The notes below the pieces were generated by a model. That model did no database searches. It saw nothing but the letters and a program-made list of their open reading frames with translations, and was not told the origin of the DNA. This document shows, in pieces, positions 33,166-43,970 of a stretch of 64,000 nucleotides of DNA (its first letter is position 1; the number at the start of each line of letters is the position of its first letter). This DNA comes from Dioscorea cayenensis subsp. rotundata (lineage: Eukaryota; Streptophyta; Magnoliopsida; Dioscoreales; Dioscoreaceae). The translations under genes were made by a program, and so were the position numbers. The stretch covers positions 7,068,001-7,132,000 of the forward strand of contig NC_052483.1 of assembly GCF_009730915.1 (NCBI RefSeq), read 5' to 3'.

Positions 33166-33600
33166 GAGGTAAGGAACGTCTGTCTGCGGTAGCCGTAACT
33201 TCTCACCCCAAAGTAATTGCTCGATAAACCGCATGACGTAGACGGCGCAATCGACGCTTCCTTGTTTTTGGCGTGGGGTTTCCAAGTCGTGCACGAGCGG
33301 GTACTTTGCCGTCGCCGACTCGCCGAACTCCATATCGACACAATTGTCGAATAGATTCCGCTGTCGAGATTAGAATACCGATTAAATACCAAACAAATAT
33401 TAATCGGACATAATTAAAGAACTTACCATGTCCAACGCCGTCCTTATCGCACTCCCGGACATGAAGAATAATGCCTCAGTATTTTTTTGTTTATCATTGT
33501 CCGTGACGTATGACATGGAAGTGGCCATTCATGATTATCTGGAGGATGATAATTTGAACTTCATGCAGTTCGCGACAGCATCCCCCGACCATAGCCATAA
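33082..33600 (-). pseudogene. Ulp1-like (C48) cysteine protease domain carried by the MULE
   Basis: 33082-33333 encodes MEFGESATAKYPLVHDLETP, then QKQGSVDCAVYVMRFIEQLL. The GSVDC box holds the catalytic Cys of Ulp1-type SUMO proteases and QKQG the oxyanion Gln region. Upstream on the same strand, around 33500-33560, GHFHV and NDKQK in other frames look like the His/Asp part. Ulp1-like genes ride on many plant MULEs (Kaonashi type). It lies on the strand opposite the transposase, convergent with it. Frameshifts and a probable intron at 33335-33426 make it a partial or dead gene. Confidence 0.7.
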
Positions 33601-33819
33601 TTGTTTTCATGAAAAGGGCCGTCTCGCTTTGACATAAACAACAAGGGGCCCTCGGGTGATGGAGGCGCTTCGTAAGGATATGACTCTTTGCTCACGACTT
33701 TTGTATTATGCATACAAAAGCGCCCATCACATCATCACTGACCATCTCCTTCCCCTCAAGCGTGGTATAATTTGTCGCGGTGGTGCTCACAGTCATTCTT
33801 CCACACGCATGCTGTGAGG

Positions 33820-34015
33820 TTAAACGATAATGTATATAATAAGACCATATTGTAAATATTTAAATGATATTATCAATTGTTACATGATATTATATATAAT
33901 TAAACGTTAAGCGGGACAAAGTAAATGATAACATAAAGGCATTAAACACTATTAGAAAAATCATTAAACACTATAACAAAAACCTTTAAACAATATCATA
34001 AAAACTTTAAACTTA
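33820..34015. repeat. Phased TTAAAC block (right 1)
   Basis: Cores at 33820, 33840 (TAATAA), 33860, 33880 (TTAC), 33900, 33921, 33942, 33964, 33986 and 34007: ten positions, spacing 20-22 bp throughout. Confidence 0.75.
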
Positions 34016-34018
34016 CTC

Positions 34019-35280
34019 GTCCATGAGCAGCTGAAGAAGATCCTCATCAACTCCTCGTCAGATTTGTTAAGACGCCGACAGCCAACCCATTTCTTCTTCT
34101 TCGAATAAAAAGCTTTCCGAGCCGCCCTCGGTCCCATTTTTGATCGCCTTGATCATCTCTCTCATTGCTCGGTCGGGGTCTTCAAAGATCATCTTCCTTC
34201 GATGCGGGGACGATGGTACAGAGATCAACCGCGACATACATCCTTACATGGTTGTTCTTGTTGTGGGATTGTGTCTGGCTTCGATGCGGGAACGACGGCG
34301 ACAACATCAACCGCAGACACATCCTTACATGGTTCTTGTTGTGGTGGGATTGTGTCCTGCTTGATGCGGGCATCTGCCGGCCACCGCCACGCAGCAATGC
34401 AATGCATTCAACGATCTTCTCAACCGTGGCCTTGACAACATCATCAATGGGAGACACACCCTTAATTTATTCTTGATCTTCAGGGATTGTGTCCATCTTT
34501 GATGCCGCAATCTCGGCAGCCGGTTCCAACGGGTCGAGGATTTCATCAAGAAGAGAGTTAACGACCTTCTCAACCAGCATGTAACGGCCACATCATCTAC
34601 GATGTCCTCCACTCGCCACGGCCATATCATCAACTGCAACGAGACTTCAAGAATGACGATCGACCGCCCGATGGTGTTGCTATTGTTTCATCGTCACCCT
34701 GGGCAGGGAGCAGAGGCGATTGTTCTCCTCTTTTTCGCAAGTCTCTTCGAATGTGGCCGCCTTTGAATGACCTTCCCGATGATGTCGCTCGTCGCCAAAT
34801 TCCGACGCCTGCTCGTCCTCAGTGCTTCAGCCTTTGAGGGATGGCGCAACCCGGTCGCGAACGCCCTTCCAGATGTCTCAACACGAGCGGCATGCCGAGG
34901 AAAACTCGGTCACCAATATCCGCATGCTCACGATAAGAGTTGTGGTGACATCTTCGCCTAATGTCACCGCTGGGCTCGCCACGCGACGGAGGGGCCGCCA
35001 CAATCGGGGATTGTCGTTGTCGTGGTAGGGGGTTGTTGCAATCTGCGGGTAGGGGAGGGCTTCTCGGGCCGAGGAACGCGTGCGGCGTGCGGGTCGGAAG
35101 TAGGAGAACGGCGTCCCGGCCAAGCACGATAGAGGCCGCTCTCTCATCCCCGCCTCGAGCAAGTGGTTCGTGAGCAATAGCATCCGTCCGCTCGGTCGAC
35201 CCCAACAAATATTTCTTCTTCAAAGATTCGCCGAACCAAATTTCAGAAACTAACATATGTAAACCAAACAATTTCAAAGT
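34019..35280 (-). other. MULE interior, minus-strand linker of the Ulp1 gene, not recognised
   Basis: GC-rich by local standards. Minus-strand open stretches (34182-34457, 34819-35277) include low-complexity charged sequence and may be the spacer between the mobile-domain region and the protease. A near-repeat (CCTTACATGGTT, TTGTTGTGGGATTGTGTC) occurs twice at 34242-34275 and 34323-34353. No domain recognised. Confidence 0.4.
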
Positions 35281-35292
35281 AAATCATTCATT

Positions 35293-35470
35293 TTAAACTA
35301 TAAAAAAACTATATTTAAACAGAGTGTTTATATATTTAAACGTTATAGAATATAATTAAACGGAGAACAAAAATATTTAAACCAAGTATGAATAATGCTT
35401 AAACGGTAGAATACTAAAGTTAAACGCTAAATAAAAATGTTTAAACATTAAAGACTTATGTTAAACATCG
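35293..35470. repeat. Phased TTAAAC block (right 2)
   Basis: TTAA cores at 35293, 35315, 35336, 35356, 35377, 35399, 35420, 35441 and 35461, with steps 22, 21, 20, 21, 22, 21, 21, 20. Unit resembles TTAAACGGAGAACAAAAATA. The most regular of the blocks. Confidence 0.85.
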
Positions 35471-35699
35471 TCCATGATTTATTACCTCTTTTTCCATCGA
35501 GCGATGACAAACTCGGTTTCACCGTCGCTGCTTCCTGTAGTACTTTCACCGTAGCACAAAGATCCTTGGGATCTTCGCCAAAACGGACTTTCTTCCCCGC
35601 TCCGGCCACCGTAGAAACCAGACGTTAAGCGCGACAGAGCAACCCTTAATCGCACCCGTGGTCTGGGTCTTCTTCCTGCCAGATCTATCTCTGCACTCG

Positions 35700-36190
35700 A
35701 GCCGCGCTCATGGAATATCCTCCATAAGCCACTTTAGTGCGTCAGCCCGCGCCCACGCATATCGCCCCCATGGTCGGTAGATCATCGACATAATCAACGA
35801 TCCAGCTCGAACCGAGCATGACGATTTGGGAAGAGGACTGTACTCCATGAGCTACACCATCGTGAGTTTGACAAAAATTATCTTCTTCTCCCTCTCGTCG
35901 AACAAGTCGCACCGTAGTGCTCTTGATGGAGTCTCCGTGCTCTCGTAGGTTTTTGATAGATACCTCCCTTCGAACGCCGACCGGGTTTTCTTCTTCGAAG
36001 ACCACCGCGTCGCCATCGCAACGCTGCACTCAAGAACGAGGGCCACATCTCGAGGTCCGAAACTCGAGCAGCTTTCCCGATCCTCGAATTTATTGGTGCG
36101 ACCATCGCATCTTTGCAAAAAGAGAATCAAGAAGGACCCTCTCTTGGTATATAGCTTCCACTCAACTAACGCGCAAACCGGTGTCCGTCG
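35700..36190 (-). pseudogene. Plant mobile-domain / DUF1985-like region of the Ulp1 gene
   Basis: Pieces in two frames: RDVALVLECSVAMATRW, RSAFEGRYLSKTYES, RREGEEDNF, then SSWIVDYVDDLPTMG and WARADALKWLMEDIP. This order is what I associate with the DUF1985-type region N-terminal to Ulp1 domains in plant transposon-borne genes; the assignment is from memory of the pattern. Frameshifts interrupt it. Confidence 0.5.
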
Positions 36191-36350
36191 AATAATCTCC
36201 CAAAGTGTCGAGGGGTCATGTTATTTTTCAATTCACTAAAGTCTCCACTACTCGGGTGTCAAATAGCATCGCCCATTAACTAGGGTCGACCGCCATAATC
36301 ACCACTGCATGACAATAACAACACATTCAACACGCAAGATTCACAAAAGT

Positions 36351-36510
36351 TTAAGCGTAAATTTAAGGTTTTAAACCAGTAACCTCTCGCTTATTAAACG
36401 TAGATATCAAATGTTAAACAGAGACCCAAATTTTATTAAACAGACTACGAGAATACTTAAACAAATGACAACAAAAACTTAAACTCAGAACATCTCATTT
36501 CTTAAACGTC
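36351..36510. repeat. Phased TTAAAC block (right 3)
   Basis: Cores at 36351, 36371, 36394, 36414, 36436, 36457, 36479 and 36502, a spacing of 20-23 bp, right-half orientation (TTAAACAGAGACCC, TTAAACAGACTACGAG). Confidence 0.7.
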
Positions 36511-37250
36511 AACCCTCATTTAGTAAAATCGCAACCATATCAAATGAAAGGGGAAATGTAAATTATAAATATTACATAAATCATAACAATCGAAAAAACT
36601 TTTTCGATAGTGTATACTGCATCTAAAAATGCAAAAACAAAACAAAACCCTAGCTGAGAAATCTCCCTGCAGACTAACAAAACCCCAGCCGAGAAATCCC
36701 CCTGCAGACTTCAATATCTTACAATAAAAACAGAACACAAAACAAAACCGAAAAAAATCTTTCTTTAGTAATGTATCGCTAACATAAAACCATACTCAAT
36801 ACCTTAAATCAGAACCGATGAAATGCCAACTAGTCATGGCTGGGGACTTCTCCTTTGAGATACCGTGGAAAGGAAAAAGTCAAGAAATACAGAGGCTTCA
36901 CGCCGTAGAGACAACTCGAGACGACTTCAGAAATGGAAGAGTCAAGACGCTGAGTCGAGAAAAAGCAAGTAAACGGCTCCAATAAATTGCTCTCTGGGGT
37001 TACTCCCACTGAAAACCACCCCACTTCCTCTCAAATCGCCGAGATGGTCAGCAGCCCACGACTCCCCCACGCAAGGGCATTTTCGTCTCATAAAATTTGA
37101 AACTCACCTCGCTCACATCCGTTACAGTGGTTTGGGGGTTTGAAAAACATAGTAGTTTAAAAAGGAGGGGGTTTTTAGGGATTGCAAAAACTAACGGGGT
37201 GTTTTTGGCAATTTTACAAACTTAAAGGGTTTTTGGCAATTTCCACTTTA

Positions 37251-38250
37251 NNNNNNNNNNNNNNNNNNNNNNNNNNNNNNNNNNNNNNNNNNNNNNNNNN
37301 NNNNNNNNNNNNNNNNNNNNNNNNNNNNNNNNNNNNNNNNNNNNNNNNNNNNNNNNNNNNNNNNNNNNNNNNNNNNNNNNNNNNNNNNNNNNNNNNNNNN
37401 NNNNNNNNNNNNNNNNNNNNNNNNNNNNNNNNNNNNNNNNNNNNNNNNNNNNNNNNNNNNNNNNNNNNNNNNNNNNNNNNNNNNNNNNNNNNNNNNNNNN
37501 NNNNNNNNNNNNNNNNNNNNNNNNNNNNNNNNNNNNNNNNNNNNNNNNNNNNNNNNNNNNNNNNNNNNNNNNNNNNNNNNNNNNNNNNNNNNNNNNNNNN
37601 NNNNNNNNNNNNNNNNNNNNNNNNNNNNNNNNNNNNNNNNNNNNNNNNNNNNNNNNNNNNNNNNNNNNNNNNNNNNNNNNNNNNNNNNNNNNNNNNNNNN
37701 NNNNNNNNNNNNNNNNNNNNNNNNNNNNNNNNNNNNNNNNNNNNNNNNNNNNNNNNNNNNNNNNNNNNNNNNNNNNNNNNNNNNNNNNNNNNNNNNNNNN
37801 NNNNNNNNNNNNNNNNNNNNNNNNNNNNNNNNNNNNNNNNNNNNNNNNNNNNNNNNNNNNNNNNNNNNNNNNNNNNNNNNNNNNNNNNNNNNNNNNNNNN
37901 NNNNNNNNNNNNNNNNNNNNNNNNNNNNNNNNNNNNNNNNNNNNNNNNNNNNNNNNNNNNNNNNNNNNNNNNNNNNNNNNNNNNNNNNNNNNNNNNNNNN
38001 NNNNNNNNNNNNNNNNNNNNNNNNNNNNNNNNNNNNNNNNNNNNNNNNNNNNNNNNNNNNNNNNNNNNNNNNNNNNNNNNNNNNNNNNNNNNNNNNNNNN
38101 NNNNNNNNNNNNNNNNNNNNNNNNNNNNNNNNNNNNNNNNNNNNNNNNNNNNNNNNNNNNNNNNNNNNNNNNNNNNNNNNNNNNNNNNNNNNNNNNNNNN
38201 NNNNNNNNNNNNNNNNNNNNNNNNNNNNNNNNNNNNNNNNNNNNNNNNNN
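37251..38250. other. Assembly gap, 1000 N
   Basis: Exactly 1000 N, a conventional placeholder size, so the true distance is unknown. It begins 6 nt after the right end of the MULE. Any reading frame through it is meaningless. Confidence 1.
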
Positions 38251-39181
38251 GGTTTTATATAAGTATATTTAGAGTTGTTAATTAATCAAGTCATATATTT
38301 ATTTTTTTTATACTTTCTCTACCATATTGGAACATAGACTGGGGAGATTGAATAAGGAACAAGTTACCATGAACTTGTTTATGTTGTGGAGATGAATCTT
38401 TAATGGTTAATTCCATGCTCTCTGTTTTGCCTTCACCCTTTATATATATATATATATATATTTAATATTTTTAAAAAAGTTTTAACCTTTTTATAGAGAG
38501 AGTGTTTGTATTTGTTGAACTTGTTATTTGAGTTTATGTTTACCTTATTGATTTAGGTTTTACCTTTTGGTATATATATATATATATATATATATATTGC
38601 ACTCTAATCTCACTTAAACATTAAAAATAAAATAAAAATTTTAAACCAGACAATTATCTCATCATGGGACATACAAGTATACAACTCATTCATATTTCTT
38701 TATTTTCTTCCTATTTTCTTTTTTTAGAGAGACAAATAGTACCAAGTAACAAATTAAGTTGAAAATTTCATTATTCTTACACTAATTATAAACTTAAAAC
38801 AACCAAAACAAATCCTCAAACATACTACATATAAGTTTAATACCTAACGATTAATCTCTCTACTCTTAAAAATTGGTTCTATTTGGTCCCTTTTACTCTA
38901 AAATGAACCAAATAATAGCTGTATTTTCAAAAGTAGATAGACTAGATCGAAAAAGATTAAGCGTAGAATGACCTATGTTGGATCATTTTCAAGAATAGAA
39001 AGATTAATCGGGTACATTTTTGAGTAGAGGGATAAAAAAATAGAGGTATACACCCAAACATACAAAATAAAACATACACACAAAACTCATCATGCAACGT
39101 GCATGGAAATGACCTACACGTCACATCCTACACCACACAAACATTAACTATAATATTCATGTTATCAGAGCTTTTCTTTAA
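38251..39181. other. 3' flank of LEA pseudogene; microsatellites, MITE-like remnant
   Basis: 38500-39170 aligns with 47680-48190 downstream of the intact LEA gene (shared TTGTTGAACTTGTTATTTGA, TTTTAACCAGACAA, CCTCAAACATA, CATCCTACA), showing a segmental duplication. In this copy the second LEA exon is missing between TACACGT and CATCCTACA near 39118. (TA)n at about 38440-38460 and 38571-38597. A diverged MITE-like sequence lies at 38865-39055. Confidence 0.65.
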
Positions 39182-39222
39182 TTAACTTATTGTTAAAATA
39201 TCAGATAACTTAGTTTTATACA

Positions 39223-41463
39223 TGTCACGCCCCAGCCCCACAGCTAAGCCCGCTGACAGATCGGCCGCATCCAGTGGGACTAGGCCCCACTGGGAGCAAG
39301 GCCTCAGATTTGACCTGGTCAGAGTCAACCCTAACAAGCAGATATGAACAGTAATATAGAAGCACGAATAGGATACTGGGAACTGAAATACAACAAGTAT
39401 GGGCTTTAGCAGCCCTACAGAATACAAATACCACCCAACAGTTTGCAAAACACAAATACAGTCAGAATACAAGCTTTACACTCACAAAAGGGGGGCAATA
39501 CAGAGATACTGATAAAAGCTGAAAATATGACTCACAGAATTCACAGTGTATGAGCCACGAGGTCCCAGTAGGATCGCAGAAACAACAGATAAAGCAGATA
39601 TCGCAGAATAATATATTATAATTTGTACCGAATGCAGAAAAAATGCAGAATACATAAATAATCCAAAATACGGAAAACACGCAGAACAGTCATGTACATC
39701 TCCCTGGCTAATAACAGAAATCCACAGCACGAAGCTGGATCATCGACTGTGAAGTTGGGACAGAACAGAACAGAGTATCAACAGCCGAAGCCGGATCTTC
39801 GACCGCAGTCGGGGGGTAGCGCTAGTACAGAAAACATGTGCACATGGCTAGGACTTACTCCTCCTAGCTGGGCGAACCATAAATGGAGATGTACTAAAAC
39901 CCGCAGAAATACGAAATATAGACCGAGAAAATACTTAATAAATAAAATAAATAAATAAATAAATAAATAAATAAATGACAAGTAAGTAAATAAATAATTA
40001 AATAAAATCACAAAAAAATAATGAAATAACTTAAATACATGATAATTGTCAGAAATACGGGATTTGCGGGTGCGAGAGCCTACCTGGCTCCGAGCTACAG
40101 AGTCGGGTTCACTAAATCCCGCGAACTAGGGCTCGCTACAAAATCTAACCAACAAAAGCTAAACTTAGAATTTAGTCTTGGGCCGGGCCTAACTACAACT
40201 AACGCTCCAGAGGAAGAATTTACAATCATTGCATGATAAGTCAAGCACAGTCAAATGCCTATGTATAAAAATAATAACCCGATATGCAAGGTTCAAGGAT
40301 GGCAATTAGAACTCCAACTATCAAATTATAACTGAAAGTATATGTCTACACATATAAATACACATGAGTGAGATAATCATAAAGCATGATAACTATGCTT
40401 CTGGAAGCCACACAAGCTCACAAGACCTATAGTTGTAGATATTTAAGCAAATAGAAATTTCAGAAAGCATGCTGACAAGGGTGCTTGTAAAGACTAAATC
40501 TAGATGTCAAACTAATACCAACAATGATCTATCTTAAAGCACTTAGAGTCTAGAAGGTTTTAGAGGATTAAATATTAAAAGTCAAGATCCCATGCATAAC
40601 CAAACTCACATGCTGGCCAGCCTTAAACACCATTAAAGCTAAATTAAGGACATCCTTATAAATGATTAAACTAACACAAATTCAATCAACCGAAGTTTAG
40701 ACAAAGAGGATTTCAAACAAACTAAGACATCAGGTTACTATAACCACGAATTAAATACTTAACAAAAATAATAAACTATCATGTCAAGATTACAAGAGGT
40801 CATGCTTAGACCAAAGTGTGAATAATATTACCAATTGAAACAATAATGGCTGCATACTCAAAGTTCCCAAGTTTACAAGCATGAAAGCTTTCATCTAAAT
40901 AATTAAGCAAGGATCTAAAATCAACAACCAAGGTTTACTCCCACTCACAAGGTTCTCATTGCTAACTCAAGGTTTTAGATGACACATGAACAGTAACCCG
41001 AAAATTTGACTAAGTTGCAAGCTTAACACAACCTCAGGCCTACAACCATCTAGTCATAATTAAGAAGTTCAAGGCTAACAAAGCAAGAGAACAGTCATGG
41101 TTTAACAAAATAAAATCATCAAACAGATTAAGGTCCCATGCACTTCCATTTACACATACAAGATATATACATATACCCACAAAGCAAGATCATCAAATGT
41201 GATACTCTCTAAAGTTTAAGCATGCTGACAGAATAGATCAACCAAGATGGACAGTGCTCTTTAGAAGAAGAAGAAGAAGAAGAAGGATGCCTCTCCCACC
41301 AAACACGACATGACCGAAGCATCATGTGGGGGAAGCCACCGGGTGAGAAGCAAGGTTGAGGTGAAACAGTGTCAGGAATCCCATAAATCAGTCAAACAGT
41401 CAAAGGGAAAAAGAAATGTCTCTGGTTAACCTGGTCAACAAGGCCAAGGTTGCAAATATCACA
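39223..41463 (+). mobile_element. 2.24-kb solo LTR (gypsy-type start), TSD ATACA
   Basis: Starts TGTCACGCCCC and ends ATATCACA, flanked by perfect 5-bp duplications ATACA (39218-39222 and 41464-41468). The flanks are contiguous LEA coding sequence when it is removed. No pol frame, so it is most simply a long solo LTR; TGTCACGCCCC starts are common in plant Ty3/gypsy LTRs. Contains a (GAA)n run at 41261-41285. Confidence 0.75.
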
Positions 41464-41515
41464 ATACACGTCACCAGTAACAAGTTCATTACCCTCCGCA
41501 GCTGACTAAGCTTGG

Positions 41516-41995
41516 TGTAATGCACACAAGTGGAGGGGAGAGCGGACCCCAAAAGACCGGCCTAGTAGGGAAGGTTGGCCCCCACTTATATGCACACAAT
41601 GGGTCCATCTCATAGCCGATGTGGGACTAAAGGGGTTAGTTCATTTGCAATCATTACATTACCCCACCGATAAAGACACTAATGCCCTCGTCAGTCCGGT
41701 TAATCTGGGCGCCTGACCAACAAGATTTCACTCGTGGGCACTTCACTCGGACCCCAGTAGCCCGACCCGACTGGTCAGAACCCTCTGTGGCCAGCACACC
41801 CGACCAAACTTGACGAGTCATGCCCCACATCGACTCTCAATGAAAGCACCAATGTAACGCACACAAGTGGAGGAGAGAGCGGACCCCAAAATACCGGCCT
41901 AGCAGGGAAGGTTGCCCCCCACTTATATACACACAATGGGTCCATCTCATAGCCGATGTGGGAATAAAGGGGTTAGTTCATTTGCAATCATTACA
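41516..41995 (-). mobile_element. TRIM element, 480 bp, complete, TSD CTTGG
   Basis: Two direct 143-bp LTRs (41516-41658 and 41853-41995) surround a 194-bp interior. Read on the minus strand the LTR begins TGTAATGATTGCAAATG and includes CCCACATCGGCTATGAGATG. The interior begins TTGGTGCTTTCATTGAGAG (primer-binding-site type) and ends GGTGGGGTAA (polypurine tract). Perfect 5-bp target duplications CTTGG flank it (41511-41515, 41996-42000). It has no coding capacity, as expected for a terminal-repeat retrotransposon in miniature. Confidence 0.9.
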
Positions 41996-42400
41996 CTTGG
42001 TCGGCAACACCGCCTGACACCGGAGCACCGCCGCCGGTGATGATCTCCTCCGCCGCCTTAATGGCCGCCGCATCACTCAACATCACTGGCTGACTCCCCT
42101 CAGTGATCACTGCGGCTTCTAATGCTTCCCCTATAGTTAAACCATTTTGATTATTCAGTTTACCGACCGGCTCTGTTATCTTTATTAGTTCCTCCCCGGA
42201 ATACTGTTCCACGGCATGGCCGGAGAAGGTTTCGGTGATGACGTGGCTGCTGCCGGAGGGGAGATCGGATTGGGTGGTGGAGACACCTTGGTAAGCTGCG
42301 GTGGAGGACTGCATGGTCTGGCTGGAGAGGTCAAGGTACTTGATCGGAGACGATGTTTGGTTTTGTGGCATTGATGGCTGTTGTTCTTTGCTCATTGTTT

Positions 42401-42402
<2 letters not shown>

Positions 42403-42452
<50 letters not shown>
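42403..42452. repeat. (TA)n microsatellite in leader of LEA pseudogene
   Basis: About 25 TA units directly upstream of the pseudogene start codon; absent from the intact paralogue, which has (TAG)n-like runs in the same place. Confidence 0.95.
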
Positions 42453-42454
<2 letters not shown>

Positions 42455-42527
42455 GCAACTCTAGTAACTATAGAGACAATGAGCTTGAAGTATTTGAGAA
42501 CAAAGGAGAGAGAGGGTGTGGTATATA

Positions 42528-43962
42528 TAGACATGGCCACGGTTCAGGAACCGCCGATTCTGGTTTTCGAACCGCCCGGGTTCCGGCTCAAAAGAGCTTG
42601 AACCGAACCCGAACCTCCTAAGCAAGGTTCTTGGCGGTTCGGTTCGGTTCGGTTTTCGGTTCCTGCTCAGTGGTTTTGGTTCAAATCGGTTCCGGTTTGA
42701 CGGTTCATATGGTTCGGTTTTTAAACTAAATAATTCAATAATTCAAATTAATTAACACAAAAAAATACAAGAATTAATTTAATACTAATATAAGATAGTA
42801 GGTTAAGTTAGTAGGTATACGGTGTACCCAAGGTTTTAATGTTTTATTTATTTTGTTGTTATTATTTTTAATGTTCATGTATGTTATTTGTTTTTCTTTA
42901 GGAATTTTTTTTTATTTTTTTATTTTTTTCCTTTTTTTCTTTTTGATTTCTAGTATACTTATATAAGTTGCATAGTTTACAAATTGAAAATCTTGGGAGT
43001 TTTATCTATATATTGGAATATCTATATATATATATATATCTTTAAATGATCAACAAAATCAGGCAAATTGATATATATACACATATATATTCATGTTTAT
43101 TTTTATTTTATTTATTTATATATATTTTTAATGATTCAAATGTTTTTACATGAGAGCATTTTTACTCAAGATATTTTCATTTATATAAAATAAATATAAT
43201 TTAATATGAACTACGTTAATTTTGTAAGTTTCAAAACGGAAGATATATAAAAGTCTAGTCTTTTGTTTTTTTATATTAAATTATAAAAAAATAATATGAA
43301 AATCTACTAAAGAATTGAATATTTAAGTACTTCTCATTAATTAAATTATTTTTAATAAATCCATATTTAATTTGTAACTAATAATTTGTGGCATAATCAA
43401 TTAATTATAACTTATCCTCTTGCATGAGTAACAAAGTTTCGCATGACACGATGACATATAAGTTGGACTGAATGTCACAAATCGAGACCTAATCGGCTAA
43501 TCAAGTATTCGAATCGGACCTAATCAATAATCAATTTGGTTAATATTTTTAATTAATTATTTAAAAATATCTTTTAAACATGCAATTACTTAATTAATTA
43601 CTAATTAATGATATTAACAAAAATAAAAAAACCTAATCATAAAATGACATTATTTATATAGTATGACATTATTCATATTATATTTATATAATATAATATG
43701 AACTTTTGTTTTGAACCTTTGGTTGAACCAGTATGTGAATGGGCTAGGGGTTGAACCGCGATATGGAATCAGCATATGGAACCGCCGGTTGAACCGCACG
43801 GGTTTCACGGTTTTTAAATTTTGAAACCGGAACCCGAACCTTATATGAAGGTTTCGGTTCCGGTTTTAGGGACGATTCACGGTTTTTCCGGTTCCGGTTC
43901 TGGTTTTTAGCGGTTCGGTTCCGGTTCGGTTCCACGGTTTCGGTTCAAAATGGCCACGTCTA
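42528..43962. mobile_element. Non-autonomous hAT element, 1435 bp, TSD GGTATATA
   Basis: Ends are inverted: TAGACATGGCCAC on the left and, on the opposite strand, TAGACGTGGCCA on the right. Perfect 8-bp duplications GGTATATA flank it (42520-42527, 43963-43970). Both subterminal regions, about 180 bp each, are packed with GGTTCGG/CCGAACC and GGTTCCGG motifs in both orientations. The centre is AT-rich without a transposase frame. It sits in the promoter of the LEA pseudogene, separating its TATA-proximal part from the G-boxes. Confidence 0.9.
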
Positions 43963-43970
43963 GGTATATA

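Larger units (their letters stand above)
27400..37244. mobile_element. Large Mutator-like element (MULE), degenerate, about 9.8 kb
   Basis: The left end (GGAAAAATTACTG, then TTCCCAAAAACCCCTCCTAC near 27437) and right end (reverse complement GGAAATTGCCAAAAACCC, then TCCCTAAAAACCCCCTCC near 37165) are inverted repeats of roughly 100 bp. Inside are MuDR-type transposase pieces on + (30480-32340) and an Ulp1-like cysteine protease plus a plant mobile-domain-like region on - (33082-36190). Base composition (CpG-rich coding blocks) differs from the flanks. The right flank has only a few bases before the assembly gap, so the 9-bp target duplication cannot be tested; what is visible (CTTTA against ATTTA on the left) is suggestive only. 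Confidence 0.8.
39182..42395 (-). pseudogene. SMP-domain LEA (D-34 type) pseudogene, multiply interrupted
   Basis: The start codon at 42395 opens MSKEQQPSMPQNQ, then SSPIKYLDL, QSDLPSGSSHVITETFSG, LTIGEALEAAVITEG and LSDAAAIKAAEEIITGGGAP, matching the intact paralogue at 48944. About 45 residues of the first SMP repeat are deleted. At 41995 a TRIM interrupts the frame. Coding resumes below 41510 with a stop (GCT TAG) and SAAEGNELVTGD, then a solo LTR interrupts at 41463, and YKTKLSDILT remains at 39182-39222. Exon 2 is absent. Seed-maturation LEA proteins protect dehydrating cells; this copy cannot. Confidence 0.88.

Noticed and set aside
37182-38285. Long open frame across the N gap
   Set aside because: The frame consists of unknown bases; only the ends are real sequence and they are MULE end and AT-rich flank.
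41991-42458. Intact short LEA gene
   Set aside because: The frame ends inside the TRIM, lacks the second exon and part of the first repeat, and begins in a TA microsatellite; it is part of the pseudogene.
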